From Phycobacter sedimenti (GTDB lineage: Bacteria > Pseudomonadota > Alphaproteobacteria > Rhodobacterales > Rhodobacteraceae): a DNA stretch of 64,000 bases. Position 1 is the stretch's first letter, and every line of letters starts with the position of its first letter. The stretch spans positions 1 to 64,000 of the forward strand of contig NZ_JBBVGR010000011.1 of the NCBI RefSeq assembly GCF_038148855.1. The letters are read 5' to 3'. Made by a program: the position numbers and the translations under genes. This document shows, piece by piece, positions 8,153-17,242 of the stretch. Below the pieces are notes generated by a model. It did not search any database and was not told the DNA's origin. It saw nothing but the letters and a program-made list of their open reading frames with translations.

Positions 8153-8562
8153 CGGTAGATCCGTGCGCCTGGTCTGCTGGTCGGGGTCAGGTCTGACTGA
8201 CTGATCGAGAGTGGCATCACGAAAAGCATTTTGCTTGCGTGACGGTGAAGCTTTATTACTGAACCCCGCTGACCGGCGGGGTTTACTATTTTGATATCAA
8301 AAAGAAATTTGTCTCCTGACATTGACGTGCGCGTCAAGTAGGCGTCGCAGTTCGTTGCGCTGACAGGGCAAACAACAGCGCCGCCTCTTTCTGCACCCTA
8401 TGATTGTTCTCAGGAAAGGCTTCGGGCGGACGTTGGGTCACGTTCTTTTTTCTCTCTCAGCCCCTCTGCACTTAGTCTCATTTTAAGAATTTTCCATACA
8501 AAAGCACGTCAGCGTATCGCAAATTTGAGCTCTGCCAAGACTTTAGGAGGATTGAGAGACCA
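8153..8562. other. Intergenic region before the autotransporter-like gene
   Basis: About 410 nt. It contains an imperfect hairpin (8217-8242, TCACG...CGTGA arms extended by AAAGCA/TGCTT) and then the terminator at 8262-8284, which together end the hemD operon or form a short RNA. The second half is AT-richer than the genes around it and leads to an AGGAGG ribosome site at 8545-8550. No clear promoter hexamers were identified. Confidence 0.5.
8262..8286 (+). terminator. Intrinsic terminator after hemY
   Basis: AACCCCGC pairs with GCGGGGTT around a short TGACCG loop and is followed by TT-rich sequence. It lies 110 nt downstream of the hemY stop. Confidence 0.75.
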
Positions 8563-11328
8563 ATGAGATTCAGAAACCACTATTTTGCCCTCTGCCTGGC
8601 AGCCACACAGATGGTTCCCACCGGGGCGCTTAGTTTTACAACGGGTGATGATGTTTCCGATCAAACCATCAGCCTAGGTTCATGTAACGCCCGTAAGTAT
8701 GTTTCGGTTTCAAGCCAAATTGGGTTTGTCGTTTTGTACGGCACCGAAACGCAACTCGCTGGTGGCGCGTACTTCGAGACGGGGGGGGTAATATCTACCT
8801 ACTACAACCCTGTGAGCGAAGATGTGATTGCGTCTTGCCTCGGGACCACAGCAGATAAGATCACCGGGCTCACTCAGGACGGGGCCGACGGTACATTTGA
8901 GTCGGACACCTACATGGGGTTCACCTTCACCCTGACCGAGGCTGCAGGAGGGATGGATGCTGGAACCTTCACTTTGAGTACCGAAGGCAATCCACCTGAC
9001 AGCACTGCGCCGGTCCTGACGCCGCCGACCGACCAGACCGCGAGCACGGATGCGGGCAAGGCAACCGCCGCTCTGGACGTGACTTCGCTCGGCTCCGGGA
9101 CGGATGATACCGACAGCTCTGTCACCATTACCTACAAGGTGGGCACGACCACGCTGACGGGCGCCTACGACTTCCCGGTCGGGCAGACCACGGTGACCAT
9201 GGATGCCAGTGATGCGGCAGGCAATGACGCGGATCAGGCGAGCTTTACCGTCACTGTGACCGATGGAGAAGCACCGGTTCTGACCGCGCCGGATGATCAG
9301 TCGCAAACTGCCGCTTCGGGGCAGAGTTCTGCCTCGATCGATGTCACCGGGCTGGGATCTGTTGCCGACAACGTCGATGGTTCTGTGGCGATTATCTACA
9401 AGGTGGGCACCACCACGCTGACCGGGGCCTATGACTTCCCAGTGGGCGACACCACCGTCACCATGGATGCAAGCGACAGTGCGGGCAATGCGGCGGATCA
9501 GGTCAGCTTTACCGTCACCGTTGGGGATGGCACCGCGCCGGTTCTGACCGCGCCGGACGATCAGAGGCTGACCACCGCGGCCGGAGAGACCACAGCGTCT
9601 CTGGATGTAACCTCCCTCGGGTCCGGTTCGGACGATACGGACAGTTCGGTCTCCATCACCTACAAGGTCGGAACGACGACGCTGACGGGCGCCCATGACT
9701 TCCCGATCGGGCAGACCACGGTGACCATGGATGCCAGCGACAGTGCGGGAAATGCCGGGACGCAGGTAAGCTTTACCGTGACGGTTGCCGATGGGACGCC
9801 GCCCCCGGCCCCCACCATCAGTTCCGTCGTGGTCAATGGCGATCAGACTGTCACCGTGACCGGTACGGCACAGATCGGAAGCACCGTCACCGTCACCTTC
9901 CCCGATGGTAGCCAGGTTCAGACTTCGCCGACCGTAGGCGTGTCGGCAAGGACCCTGAAAGCCGCTGCCCCAGGGCCCGAAAGCACTGTTCTCAGCGCCG
10001 GAACCGGACCCTATTCGGCAACCTCGGCAACGCCCCAGACCAGCGGAAACATCATCGTTTCCTCGGCCAACGGCAGCGGAGCATCCTCGGCCAATGTCAC
10101 CGCGACAGTCGACACGACCGCCCCCGACGTTGTGCTGAGCGGCGGTCCCGCGGGCGGGGTCGCCGTCAATGAGACCTTCTCCATCACGGTCACCTTTTCG
10201 GAGGATGTGACCGGCTTCACGGCTGCCGATGTCTCGGCCAGCAATGCCACCGTTGTCGGCGTCAGCGGCACGGGGGCGTCATACCAGGCCCAGCTGCGCG
10301 CCAGCGGTGTCGGCACGGTCAGCGTCCAGGTACCTGCCGGTGCGGCTGAGGATGGCGCAGGCAATCAGACCACGGTCTCGAACACGCTGGTGATTGCGAA
10401 TACGACAGTGACCGAAACCCAGAAGCAGATCGCAGGCTTCCTTTATGGGCGGGCCAACCAGCTGATCGCCAACCAGCCGGGCCTGATCGGGTTTCTGTCC
10501 GGCGCGGACGGTGCGGGCTCTGCGCGGGCGCATGTGACCCGTGGTGCCGGCGATTTCGACCTCGCCTCGCGCGCTGGTCAGCCCGTGTGGTTCCGTCTGC
10601 AGGGCCGCTGGAGCAAGACCGACTCCAGTGACAGTCAATACAGCTTTGGCGCGGTGGGAACACATTTCCGGGTGTCCGAGACCGTGCTGATTGGCGCCAT
10701 GCTCCAGTTCGATCATCTGAGCCAGGACAGCGGCGCCAGTGCGGTCAGTGGTACAGGCTGGATGGCTGGACCTTATGTGGTTGCGCAGCTGCCTGGTGAG
10801 GCGCTGTTCCTGGAGGGGCGCCTGCTATACGGCGAGACTTCCAACAGCATCTCGCCCTTCGGGACCTATGAGGATGATTTCGACACCACCCGTCTGCTGG
10901 CCCAGCTGCGTCTGGCAGGGGAGCTACGGCAGGGCGATACCCGCGTTATGCCCTATCTCGACGTTGCCTATGCCAACGAAGACCAGAAGGCCTATACCGA
11001 CAGTCTCGGCAATGCCATCGGTGCACAGAAGATCCACCTGCGGCAGGCCTCATTTGGTGTGGACATGTCCCACCAGATGCCTGCGACAGACGGCGGCTCG
11101 ATGCTGCTGACCGGTGGGCTGGCGGGGGTTTGGTCTTCGACCAGCGGAACGGCCGTGGCCCAGACCGTAATCCCGGCCTATGCAGGCTGGCGTGGCAAAC
11201 TGGACCTTGGTCTGCGCTACACCTGGGCCTACGGTGGCGCGCTTGACCTGTCTGCAATGTATGACGGGCTGGGTGTCAGCGGCTATGAGGACTACGGTCT
11301 GAGGCTGTCCTACTCGCACCGCTTCTGA
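8563..11328 (+). CDS. Autotransporter-like surface protein with three HYR-type repeats and a C-terminal barrel
   Basis: 921 residues. A signal peptide (about 1-27) is followed by a unique beta-rich head (about 28-145) with two Cys. Three consecutive 88-residue HYR/Ig-like repeats follow (146-233, 234-321, 322-409); each has a (D/E)xAPVLTxPxDQ start and an ITYKVGTTTLTGAYDFPVG core. Two further Ig-like domains (about 410-520 and 525-610) are rich in Thr/Val/Gly. A roughly 305-residue beta-barrel (617-921) ends LSYSHRF, with the C-terminal Phe expected of Bam substrates. This is the layout of a type V secreted adhesin. Its ligand is unknown. AGGAGG lies 12 nt before the ATG, and the gene is monocistronic with its own terminator. 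Confidence 0.85.
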   Translation: MRFRNHYFALCLAATQMVPTGALSFTTGDDVSDQTISLGSCNARKYVSVSSQIGFVVLYGTETQLAGGAYFETGGVISTYYNPVSEDVIASCLGTTADKITGLTQDGADGTFESDTYMGFTFTLTEAAGGMDAGTFTLSTEGNPPDSTAPVLTPPTDQTASTDAGKATAALDVTSLGSGTDDTDSSVTITYKVGTTTLTGAYDFPVGQTTVTMDASDAAGNDADQASFTVTVTDGEAPVLTAPDDQSQTAASGQSSASIDVTGLGSVADNVDGSVAIIYKVGTTTLTGAYDFPVGDTTVTMDASDSAGNAADQVSFTVTVGDGTAPVLTAPDDQRLTTAAGETTASLDVTSLGSGSDDTDSSVSITYKVGTTTLTGAHDFPIGQTTVTMDASDSAGNAGTQVSFTVTVADGTPPPAPTISSVVVNGDQTVTVTGTAQIGSTVTVTFPDGSQVQTSPTVGVSARTLKAAAPGPESTVLSAGTGPYSATSATPQTSGNIIVSSANGSGASSANVTATVDTTAPDVVLSGGPAGGVAVNETFSITVTFSEDVTGFTAADVSASNATVVGVSGTGASYQAQLRASGVGTVSVQVPAGAAEDGAGNQTTVSNTLVIANTTVTETQKQIAGFLYGRANQLIANQPGLIGFLSGADGAGSARAHVTRGAGDFDLASRAGQPVWFRLQGRWSKTDSSDSQYSFGAVGTHFRVSETVLIGAMLQFDHLSQDSGASAVSGTGWMAGPYVVAQLPGEALFLEGRLLYGETSNSISPFGTYEDDFDTTRLLAQLRLAGELRQGDTRVMPYLDVAYANEDQKAYTDSLGNAIGAQKIHLRQASFGVDMSHQMPATDGGSMLLTGGLAGVWSSTSGTAVAQTVIPAYAGWRGKLDLGLRYTWAYGGALDLSAMYDGLGVSGYEDYGLRLSYSHRF
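8998..9789 (+). repeat. Three tandem 264-bp coding repeats
   Basis: Units at 8998-9261, 9262-9525 and 9526-9789, each 88 codons, encode the HYR-like domains of the autotransporter-like protein. They are strongly similar at the DNA level (for example the shared GTGGGCAC(G/C)AC(C/G)AC core), so recombination between units could change repeat number. Confidence 0.85.
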
Positions 11329-11354
11329 GCGACGACACACGCAAGACACAGGGA

Positions 11355-11383
11355 AAGGGGCTGCGATCGCGGCCCCTCTTTCG
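11355..11383 (+). terminator. Intrinsic terminator of the autotransporter-like gene
   Basis: AGGGGCTGCG pairs with CGCGGCCCCT around a short ATCG loop, followed by CTTTC. It begins 27 nt after the stop codon. The remaining 240 nt up to the tRNA gene hold nothing I recognise. Confidence 0.8.
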
Positions 11384-11622
11384 TTATGGAACCCTGCCGA
11401 GGGCTCCGGCTTGGTCGCTCAACAGCACATGTCCATCGGATGTTCTTGTCGCAAGCAGCCGGATACACATGACCGGCAAAATCGATGGACTGTCAGGAGA
11501 ACGAAAGCCTGTCGGGCGCGGCAGTGGCGGTCATGCCTCAATGCGTCCGGATCTGACCAATCGACAACCAGAGCGCACCGTTGAAGCGGTATTTCCACCA
11601 GATATCGTGATGTATTGGGAAA

Positions 11623-11709
11623 TGGTGCCCAGGAGAGGACTCGAACCTCCACGTCCATACGGACACTAGCACCTGAAGCTAGCGCGTCTACCAATTCCGC
11701 CACCTGGGC
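11623..11709 (-). tRNA. tRNA-Leu (anticodon CAG)
   Basis: On the minus strand the cloverleaf is complete. Acceptor GCCCAGG pairs with CCTGGGC. The D arm GGCGGAATTGGTAGACGC has the long leucine-type loop, and anticodon stem CTAGC/GCTAG encloses loop TTCAGGT (anticodon CAG). A long variable arm (TGTCCGTATGGACG) identifies a class II tRNA, and the T arm GGAGGTTCGAGTCCTCT is standard. Discriminator A and an encoded CCA are at 11623-11626. Total 87 nt with CCA. Confidence 0.97.
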
Positions 11710-11947
11710 AGGTGTCGTGGAGAGGGCGTATAAGCGGAGTCGCGAGGGGCGTCAAACCCAAAATGAAGCTGATATGACAATTTCTCAGAAGTCTTGGACG
11801 ATCTGCGTATTCCCGCGGGATTTCAGGCGCTTGATTCCCTGTTATGCGTGCAGACGCGGGGCGATTGGAGCAGTTTTGAGGCGATTTGACCGCGCGATTT
11901 GATCCTGCGCAAAGTCGGCTCAAACGGAACCGGCCAAGAAGGGCGGT

Positions 11948-13303
11948 ATGACACAGATTGATCGCCTCGCCACTCTTGGGCTGTTCGACAGCCGGGTGCC
12001 CCGCTACACCTCCTATCCGACGGCTCCGGTCTTTTCATCGGCTGTGGGCGCACCGGAACAAGCTGCCCACCTGCAGGCGCTGGATCCGGCTGTACCGGTG
12101 TCGGTCTACGTCCACATTCCTTTTTGCGAACGCCTGTGCTGGTTCTGTGCCTGCCGCACCCAGGGGACCCGGCGTCTCGACCCGGTCGAAGCCTATATCG
12201 GGACGCTGGAGGCAGAGTTGCGATTGGTCGCGCAGCATCTGCCAAAGGGGGTGCAGATGGGCCGCTTGCACTGGGGTGGCGGTACGCCCACGATTTTGCC
12301 GCCGCATCTGATATATCGTCTGGCATCCGCGGTGCGGGCGGTGTTTCCCCGGACGCCGGACTGGGAATTCTCGGTTGAGATCGATCCGACGCTTGTGGAC
12401 CGGGACAAGATCGCCGCCTTGGCGGATGTTGGAATGAACCGTGCCAGCATCGGTATTCAGGACTTCAATCCGGAGGTCCAGGCGGCGATTGGCCGGGATC
12501 AATCCTACGAGGTCACCCGCGCCTGCGTTGAGGATCTGCGTGAGGCGGGGATCATGTCCCTCAACGCCGATCTGATCTACGGGCTGCCCCATCAGGACGC
12601 TGCGAGGCTCTCGGATACGGTGGATAAGGTGCTGAGCCTTTCGCCGGACCGGATCGCGCTTTTTGGCTATGCTCACGTGCCATGGGTGGCCAAGCGTCAG
12701 CAGCTGATTGATGAGCTGGCCTTGCCGGGGGACGCCGAGCGCTATGAACTGGCCTGTCTTGCGGGCGATCAATTCCGGGCCGCCGGCTTCGAAACGATTG
12801 GGATCGACCATTTCGCCTTGCCGGGCGACGGGCTGGCGAAGGCGGCCAAAAGCGGCCATCTGCGCCGCAATTTCCAGGGCTATACCGACGACCGTTGCCC
12901 GACCCTTATTGGACTGGGTGCTTCGTCGATTTCTCGTTACGCCGGGGGATATGTGCAGAACGCAGCGGCGACGCCCGCCTATGTGGAGCGGATCGAGGCC
13001 GGAGATCTGGCTGGTGCACGCGGTCACGAGATGAGCGAAGAGGACCATTTGCGGGCCCGCGCCATCGAGATGATCATGTGCGATTTCCACCTGGACCGGC
13101 GGGCCTTGATTCGGGAGTACGGCGATCTGGCGCGCAGCCTTGATATCGAGATGGCAGCCATTCAGGCGCGGTTCGGCGATCTGGTGGCATTGGATGAACA
13201 GGGCCTTTCGGTCCTGCCCGAGGGCCGCGCCCTGACGCGAATCATCGCCAGCCAGTTCGATGCCCATAAACCCGAAGGGGTGCGTTACAGCCGCGCTTCC
13301 TGA
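11948..13303 (+). CDS. hemN: Oxygen-independent coproporphyrinogen III oxidase
   Basis: A 451-residue radical-SAM enzyme that converts coproporphyrinogen III to protoporphyrinogen IX without oxygen. The 4Fe-4S ligands are C60, C64 and C67 (PFCERLCWFCAC, the HemN form CX3CX2C, with C69 next), after VYVHIPF. The LHWGGGTP glycine motif and the NADLIYGLPHQD segment are present, as is the HemN C-terminal domain (about 370-450), absent in HemW. Length fits HemN. HemN genes in this family are commonly induced under low oxygen; the upstream half-matching FNR-like sequence is too weak to claim. Repeat element A follows 20 nt after the stop. Confidence 0.95.
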   Translation: MTQIDRLATLGLFDSRVPRYTSYPTAPVFSSAVGAPEQAAHLQALDPAVPVSVYVHIPFCERLCWFCACRTQGTRRLDPVEAYIGTLEAELRLVAQHLPKGVQMGRLHWGGGTPTILPPHLIYRLASAVRAVFPRTPDWEFSVEIDPTLVDRDKIAALADVGMNRASIGIQDFNPEVQAAIGRDQSYEVTRACVEDLREAGIMSLNADLIYGLPHQDAARLSDTVDKVLSLSPDRIALFGYAHVPWVAKRQQLIDELALPGDAERYELACLAGDQFRAAGFETIGIDHFALPGDGLAKAAKSGHLRRNFQGYTDDRCPTLIGLGASSISRYAGGYVQNAAATPAYVERIEAGDLAGARGHEMSEEDHLRARAIEMIMCDFHLDRRALIREYGDLARSLDIEMAAIQARFGDLVALDEQGLSVLPEGRALTRIIASQFDAHKPEGVRYSRAS

Positions 13304-13322
13304 CTATTCCACGAAGGAAGCT

Positions 13323-13397
13323 CTCCCGCCCGTCGGCAGGCATTGTCATGCCCTTCTCCCGTTGGGCGTAGCACCGCGCCGTGCGCGGTGCGGGCGG
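13323..13397 (+). repeat. Intergenic element, copy A
   Basis: It begins CTCCCGCCCGTC 20 nt after the hemN stop. It contains hairpin GGCAT-TGTC-ATGCC, the core GTTGGGC, and hairpin GCACCGCG-CCGTG-CGCGGTGC. The closing CGGGCGG can pair with CCGCCCG at the start. No T tract follows. Confidence 0.85.
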
Positions 13398-13402
13398 CTC
13401 CA

Positions 13403-14572
13403 TCAGCGCGGCGTAGGATTGCTGGCGCGGTTGTAGGGCGTCCAGTCGGTGATCTCGGGGTAATACATCTCGCGCCAGCGGCGCACGCGCGGGTTCATCA
13501 CCCGGCGCCAGACGGGTGGCATCATCGCGGCGATGGTCATCACCGGATAGCCGTAGGGCAGTTGCGGTGCGTCGGCCTCGGTGTAGTTCTGCAAAAGAGG
13601 AAAGCGCCGGTCGGGCTTGTAGTGGTGATCCGAATGGCGCTGCAGATTGATCAGGAGCCAGTTCGACGCCTTGTGCGCCGCGTTCCAGGAGTGGCAGGGT
13701 CGCACGGTTTCGTATTTACCTTCGCCCAGGTGTTTGCGGGTCAGACCGTAGTGCTCCACGTAGTTCACCAGCTCAAGTTGCCAGATGGCCACCCCCGCCT
13801 GCACGAGGAACAGCACCAGCCCGCCAAAGCCGCCTAGCACAACGGCGAGGAGCAGCATCGCGCCCTGTAAAGCCCAGTAGCGGAAGAAGGGATTGGAAAG
13901 ATCCGTCCAGGGGCGGTCCTTTTTCGCCAGCTTCTCTCTTTCGGCGCGAAAGGCGGACTGCCAGCATTCGCGCAAAACGCGTGGATAGAAACGATGGAAG
14001 CCTTCGTTGTAGCGCGCCGTGACCGGGTCACGCGGAGTGCCGACATAGCGGTGATGCACCAGAAGATGTTCCGAGCGGAAATGAGAGTAGAGCACCATCG
14101 CCAACAGGATATCCGCGAGCCAGCGTTCGAGGCGGCTGCGCTGGTGCATCAGCTCGTGGCTGTAGTTGATGCCCACGGTGCCGCTGATCACGCCCATGCC
14201 GAAGAAGAGGCCGAATTTCTCCAAAGCGCTGAGGGTTTCGTTGCCCGCCACATAGGCGATCAATCCAAACAGGGTCAGGAACTGGATTGGCACCCAGGCG
14301 ATGGTGAGCATGCTGTACCAGCGCAGGTCGTCTTCGGGTGTCATTGGATCGGCATTGTCGAGGTTGAGACCGAACACCCCATCCAGCGCCGCGAAGAGAT
14401 ACCATGTCACAACCGGCGTCAGAAGGATCCACCACCCCCCCATCATTGCGGAGAACCACAACAGTGGTACAAGGAGGAAAGACAGCCAGAAGGGCAGGGC
14501 GGATTGCCAGCGCCGCAGAACCTCGGGCGTGATCCTGTGAGCGATACGGTCTGCAGTTGCAGAAGGCTTCAT
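13403..14572 (-). CDS. alkB: Alkane 1-monooxygenase (AlkB-type di-iron membrane hydroxylase)
   Basis: A 389-residue integral membrane protein of the fatty acid desaturase/AlkB family, with hydrophobic helices from about residue 25. The histidine boxes are complete: HELMH (139-143), EHLLVHH (168-174) and HSDHH (about 305-309), plus NYVEHYGL, which is diagnostic for alkane hydroxylase over desaturases. It inserts oxygen at the terminal carbon of medium-chain alkanes using rubredoxin. No rubredoxin or reductase gene lies next to it, so electron partners must be elsewhere. I prefer the ATG at 14572 (GGGAG 8 nt upstream) to one five codons earlier. Convergent with hemN. Confidence 0.93.
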   Translation of the reverse strand: MKPSATADRIAHRITPEVLRRWQSALPFWLSFLLVPLLWFSAMMGGWWILLTPVVTWYLFAALDGVFGLNLDNADPMTPEDDLRWYSMLTIAWVPIQFLTLFGLIAYVAGNETLSALEKFGLFFGMGVISGTVGINYSHELMHQRSRLERWLADILLAMVLYSHFRSEHLLVHHRYVGTPRDPVTARYNEGFHRFYPRVLRECWQSAFRAEREKLAKKDRPWTDLSNPFFRYWALQGAMLLLAVVLGGFGGLVLFLVQAGVAIWQLELVNYVEHYGLTRKHLGEGKYETVRPCHSWNAAHKASNWLLINLQRHSDHHYKPDRRFPLLQNYTEADAPQLPYGYPVMTIAAMMPPVWRRVMNPRVRRWREMYYPEITDWTPYNRASNPTPR

Positions 14573-14653
14573 CTTCGGCTCTCCCATGGGGTCATGGTGC
14601 GTCTGGTGAAACCCTATGCCGGGGCGGCGGGAAACCCAAGAGGGCGAATGACC

Positions 14654-15733
14654 TCAGTTTTTTGTGTTTTGGCCCCCGCGCCACAAGTCAAAAGCCTTGC
14701 GCATCACGGTAGGCAGATCCGAGGGGCGGAAATCGTGCCGGGCGATCACCTCTTGGGTCGCGTCGGGGGTGTAGCTGCTTGGCAGCTCGGCCACCATCAC
14801 GCGCAGGATCAGGTGAAAATGGGTGAAGGTGTGGCGCACCTCTGCCCCCAGATCCTGCCAATCGGCCTGAAATGGCGGCGCGGGGTCCGGTGCGTCATTC
14901 CACTCTGATCCGGGCCAGCCGAGCATGCCGCCCAAGAGCCCCTTGTCGGGGCGCCGCTCAAGCAGCCAGTCGCCCGCAGCGCTGCGCGCGAGGTAGACGA
15001 AGCCGTAACGCGTTGGTTTTGGCTTCTTCGGCGTCTTCTTCGGAAGCTCTGCTGCAGTGCCGGTAATGCGGGCGGCGCAAGGGTCCCGCCAGGGGCAGAT
15101 CCCGCAGGCAGGGGACTTGGGCGTGCAGATCGTGGCGCCCAGATCCATCACCGCCTGCGCATGGCAACCGGGGCGGGCCTGAGGGGTCAGCTCGGCGGCG
15201 CGCTCTTTCAGGATCGGTTTTGAGCCGGGGAGCGGATCGTGAATATCATGGAGACGCGCCATCACCCGCTCTACGTTGCCATCGAGAACCACCTCGGGCC
15301 GGTCAAAGGCGATCGAGGCGATTGCGGCCGCCGTATAGGGGCCGATACCGGGGAGTTTGAGCAGGCCCTCATAGGTATCGGGAAAGATGCCATCCAGGTC
15401 TTCGGCCACAACGCGGGCGCATTTCAAAAGGTTGCGGGCGCGGGCGTAGTAGCCAAGACCGGCCCATTCGCCCATCACATCGGCATCCGCCGCCGCAGCC
15501 AGATCCATAACCGTCGGCCAGCGGCTGGTGAAGCGGTGAAAATAATCCTTTACGGCGGCGACAGTTGTCTGTTGCAGCATGACTTCGCTCAGCCAGACGC
15601 GGTAGGGATCGGGGCGCACCCCTGCCGCGCGATCTGACGGGGACGTGCGCCAGGGCAGGGTGCGGGCATTGGCGTCGTACCACTCCAGCAGATCACGCCC
15701 AAGCGCCTCGGCCCCCTGTTTCAAGTCACGCAT
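14654..15733 (-). CDS. mutY: A/G-specific adenine glycosylase
   Basis: A 359-residue base-excision repair enzyme that removes adenine mispaired with 8-oxoguanine. The features are the Glu-containing WLSEVMLQQTTV helix, helix-hairpin-helix LPGIGPYTAAAIAS, the catalytic Asp in VVLDGNVERV, and the 4Fe-4S loop C-x6-C-x2-C-x5-C (CTPKSPACGICPWRDPC). A C-terminal NUDIX-like domain (about 230-350) reads 8-oxoG. It diverges from dciA with 86 bp between the start codons. Confidence 0.97.
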   Translation of the reverse strand: MRDLKQGAEALGRDLLEWYDANARTLPWRTSPSDRAAGVRPDPYRVWLSEVMLQQTTVAAVKDYFHRFTSRWPTVMDLAAAADADVMGEWAGLGYYARARNLLKCARVVAEDLDGIFPDTYEGLLKLPGIGPYTAAAIASIAFDRPEVVLDGNVERVMARLHDIHDPLPGSKPILKERAAELTPQARPGCHAQAVMDLGATICTPKSPACGICPWRDPCAARITGTAAELPKKTPKKPKPTRYGFVYLARSAAGDWLLERRPDKGLLGGMLGWPGSEWNDAPDPAPPFQADWQDLGAEVRHTFTHFHLILRVMVAELPSSYTPDATQEVIARHDFRPSDLPTVMRKAFDLWRGGQNTKN

Positions 15734-15819
15734 AGTTTATCTCTTGCCTCTTCTGGTTTCGCTGGCGCCTGCAAACGGACCCTTTACAATAGGGCGCACA
15801 GTCACGCAAAACCACAGTC

Positions 15820-16347
15820 ATGTCAGTCAGACGCAGCAGCACACGCGGGTTCGCACGGACCTCCAAGCTTTTGAACGACCAGATCCGCAAGGCTGGCGAA
15901 AGCCGGGGTTTTGCGGTGTCCCGTCTGCTCACCCATTGGGAAGAGATTGTCGGTACAGATCTGGCCGCCATGGCGCGGCCGGTCAAGGTCGGCTATGGGC
16001 GCAGTTCCTTCGGGGCGACGCTGACGGTGCTGACCACAGGCGCCAATGCGCCAATGCTGGAAATGCAAAAGGAAAAGCTGCGGGAAAAGGTGAACGCGGT
16101 CTACGGCTACAACGCGATCTCGAAGGTGCTGATCACCCAGACCGCCCCGATCGGGTTCTCCGAAGGACAGGTCTCGTTCAAATATGCGCCGAAACAGGCC
16201 GCCCCCGTCCAGCCCGACCCAGAGGCGGTTACTGAGGCCGCCCATGTGGCCGCAGGTGTCGGTGATGAGGGGCTGCGCGCCGCGCTGGAACGGCTTGGGC
16301 GCAACGTTCTTACAAAACAGAAAACAATGCGAAAGGGGTATGAATGA
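15820..16347 (+). CDS. DciA-family protein (DUF721), helicase loader candidate
   Basis: A 175-residue cytosolic protein. Residues about 10-110 form the DUF721/DciA KH-like domain: the HWEEIVGTDLAAMARPVKV signature and an LTVLTTGANAPMLEMQKEKLREKVNAVYG segment. DciA proteins interact with the replicative helicase DnaB in bacteria lacking DnaC. The C-terminal 65 residues are Pro/Ala-rich then helical. Its stop overlaps the next gene's ATG by 4 nt (ATGA). Confidence 0.88.
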   Translation: MSVRRSSTRGFARTSKLLNDQIRKAGESRGFAVSRLLTHWEEIVGTDLAAMARPVKVGYGRSSFGATLTVLTTGANAPMLEMQKEKLREKVNAVYGYNAISKVLITQTAPIGFSEGQVSFKYAPKQAAPVQPDPEAVTEAAHVAAGVGDEGLRAALERLGRNVLTKQKTMRKGYE

Positions 16348-17015
16348 CCCGTCTTATGTCTGGTGTCTTTGCCGTGGTGGCCGTGGCTGCCGGGGCCTAT
16401 GCCATCTCTGGTCTGAGCGGCCAAAACAGGCTGCCTGAAAACCCGCTGGTCGGCGCTGCCGTCGCGCAAGAGGCCGAGATCGACACATCGACCATCGTCG
16501 AAATGGTGCAGGGCGCCGAGGATGCGCCGGTGACGCTGATCGAATACGCCTCTTACACCTGTCCGCACTGTGCCAACTTCCACACCGGCCCCTACAAGCA
16601 GCTCAAGGCGGATTACATCGACACCGGCAAGGTGAAGTTCATCTACCGCGAGGTCTACTTTGACCGCTACGGTCTCTGGGCCTCGGCCATCGCGCGCTGC
16701 GCGGGGCCTGAGAAGTTCTTTGGCATCACCGATCTGATCTTCCAGCAGCAATCCGAGTGGGCCCGCGCTGGCGGCGCGACCGAGATCGTCGATGCGCTGC
16801 GCAAGATCGGCCTTCTGGCGGGCCTCGAAAAGGACCAGCTGGAGGCCTGCCTGCAGGACGGAACCAAGCTGCAGACCCTGGTGACATGGTACCAGGAAAA
16901 CGCCGAAAAAGATGATGTGACCGCGACGCCGTCTTTCGTGCTGAACGGTAAGAAGATTGAGAATCAGTCCTATGAGTCCTTCAAGGCCCTGATCGACGCC
17001 GAACTGGACGGCTGA
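16344..17015 (+). CDS. Periplasmic DsbA-family thiol:disulfide oxidoreductase
   Basis: A 223-residue exported thioredoxin-fold protein. The signal sequence covers about residues 1-42 (cleavage near AVAQEA). The active site C73-P-H-C76 sits in EYASYTCPHCANFH, an alpha-helical insertion follows, and the cis-Pro loop is TATPSFVLNG. This matches the DsbA/ScsC-like group that oxidises or shuffles disulfides of periplasmic proteins. It is coupled to dciA by a 4-nt overlap and followed by a terminator. Confidence 0.93.
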   Translation: MTRLMSGVFAVVAVAAGAYAISGLSGQNRLPENPLVGAAVAQEAEIDTSTIVEMVQGAEDAPVTLIEYASYTCPHCANFHTGPYKQLKADYIDTGKVKFIYREVYFDRYGLWASAIARCAGPEKFFGITDLIFQQQSEWARAGGATEIVDALRKIGLLAGLEKDQLEACLQDGTKLQTLVTWYQENAEKDDVTATPSFVLNGKKIENQSYESFKALIDAELDG

Positions 17016-17038
17016 TCCGTTCTAGAGACACGACATGA

Positions 17039-17066
17039 AAACCCGGCCCCGGTGCCGGGTTTTTCA
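17039..17066 (+). terminator. Intrinsic terminator of the dciA-dsbA unit
   Basis: AACCCGGC-CCCGGT-GCCGGGTT followed by TTT, 25 nt after the dsbA-like stop. Confidence 0.88.
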
Positions 17067-17242
17067 TTGGACATATCCGAAAATCGTGTTGGTCTGCTCT
17101 GGAGTCAGCCGGATCGGCCACCTTGGGGTCTGATAGGTAGGTGTGAGTGAGAAAGGGCGCCAAATACATGCTGCCCCAACAAAGTGATTTTCGGATGTCT
17201 TACACTTGAACGCCCAACTCCCGCTTCAGCGTGATGAGTCAT

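Noticed and set aside
8998..9789. Insertion sequence or duplication from transfer
   Set aside because: The repeats are in-frame protein domains of equal length, with no transposase, terminal inverted repeats or target duplications.
11899..11912. FNR-like TTGAT-CCTG-CGCAA upstream of hemN
   Set aside because: The right half matches only 3 of 5 positions, and class II spacing would place the start of transcription at the hemN start codon with no -10 hexamer. Regulation of hemN by FNR is plausible from other species but not shown here.
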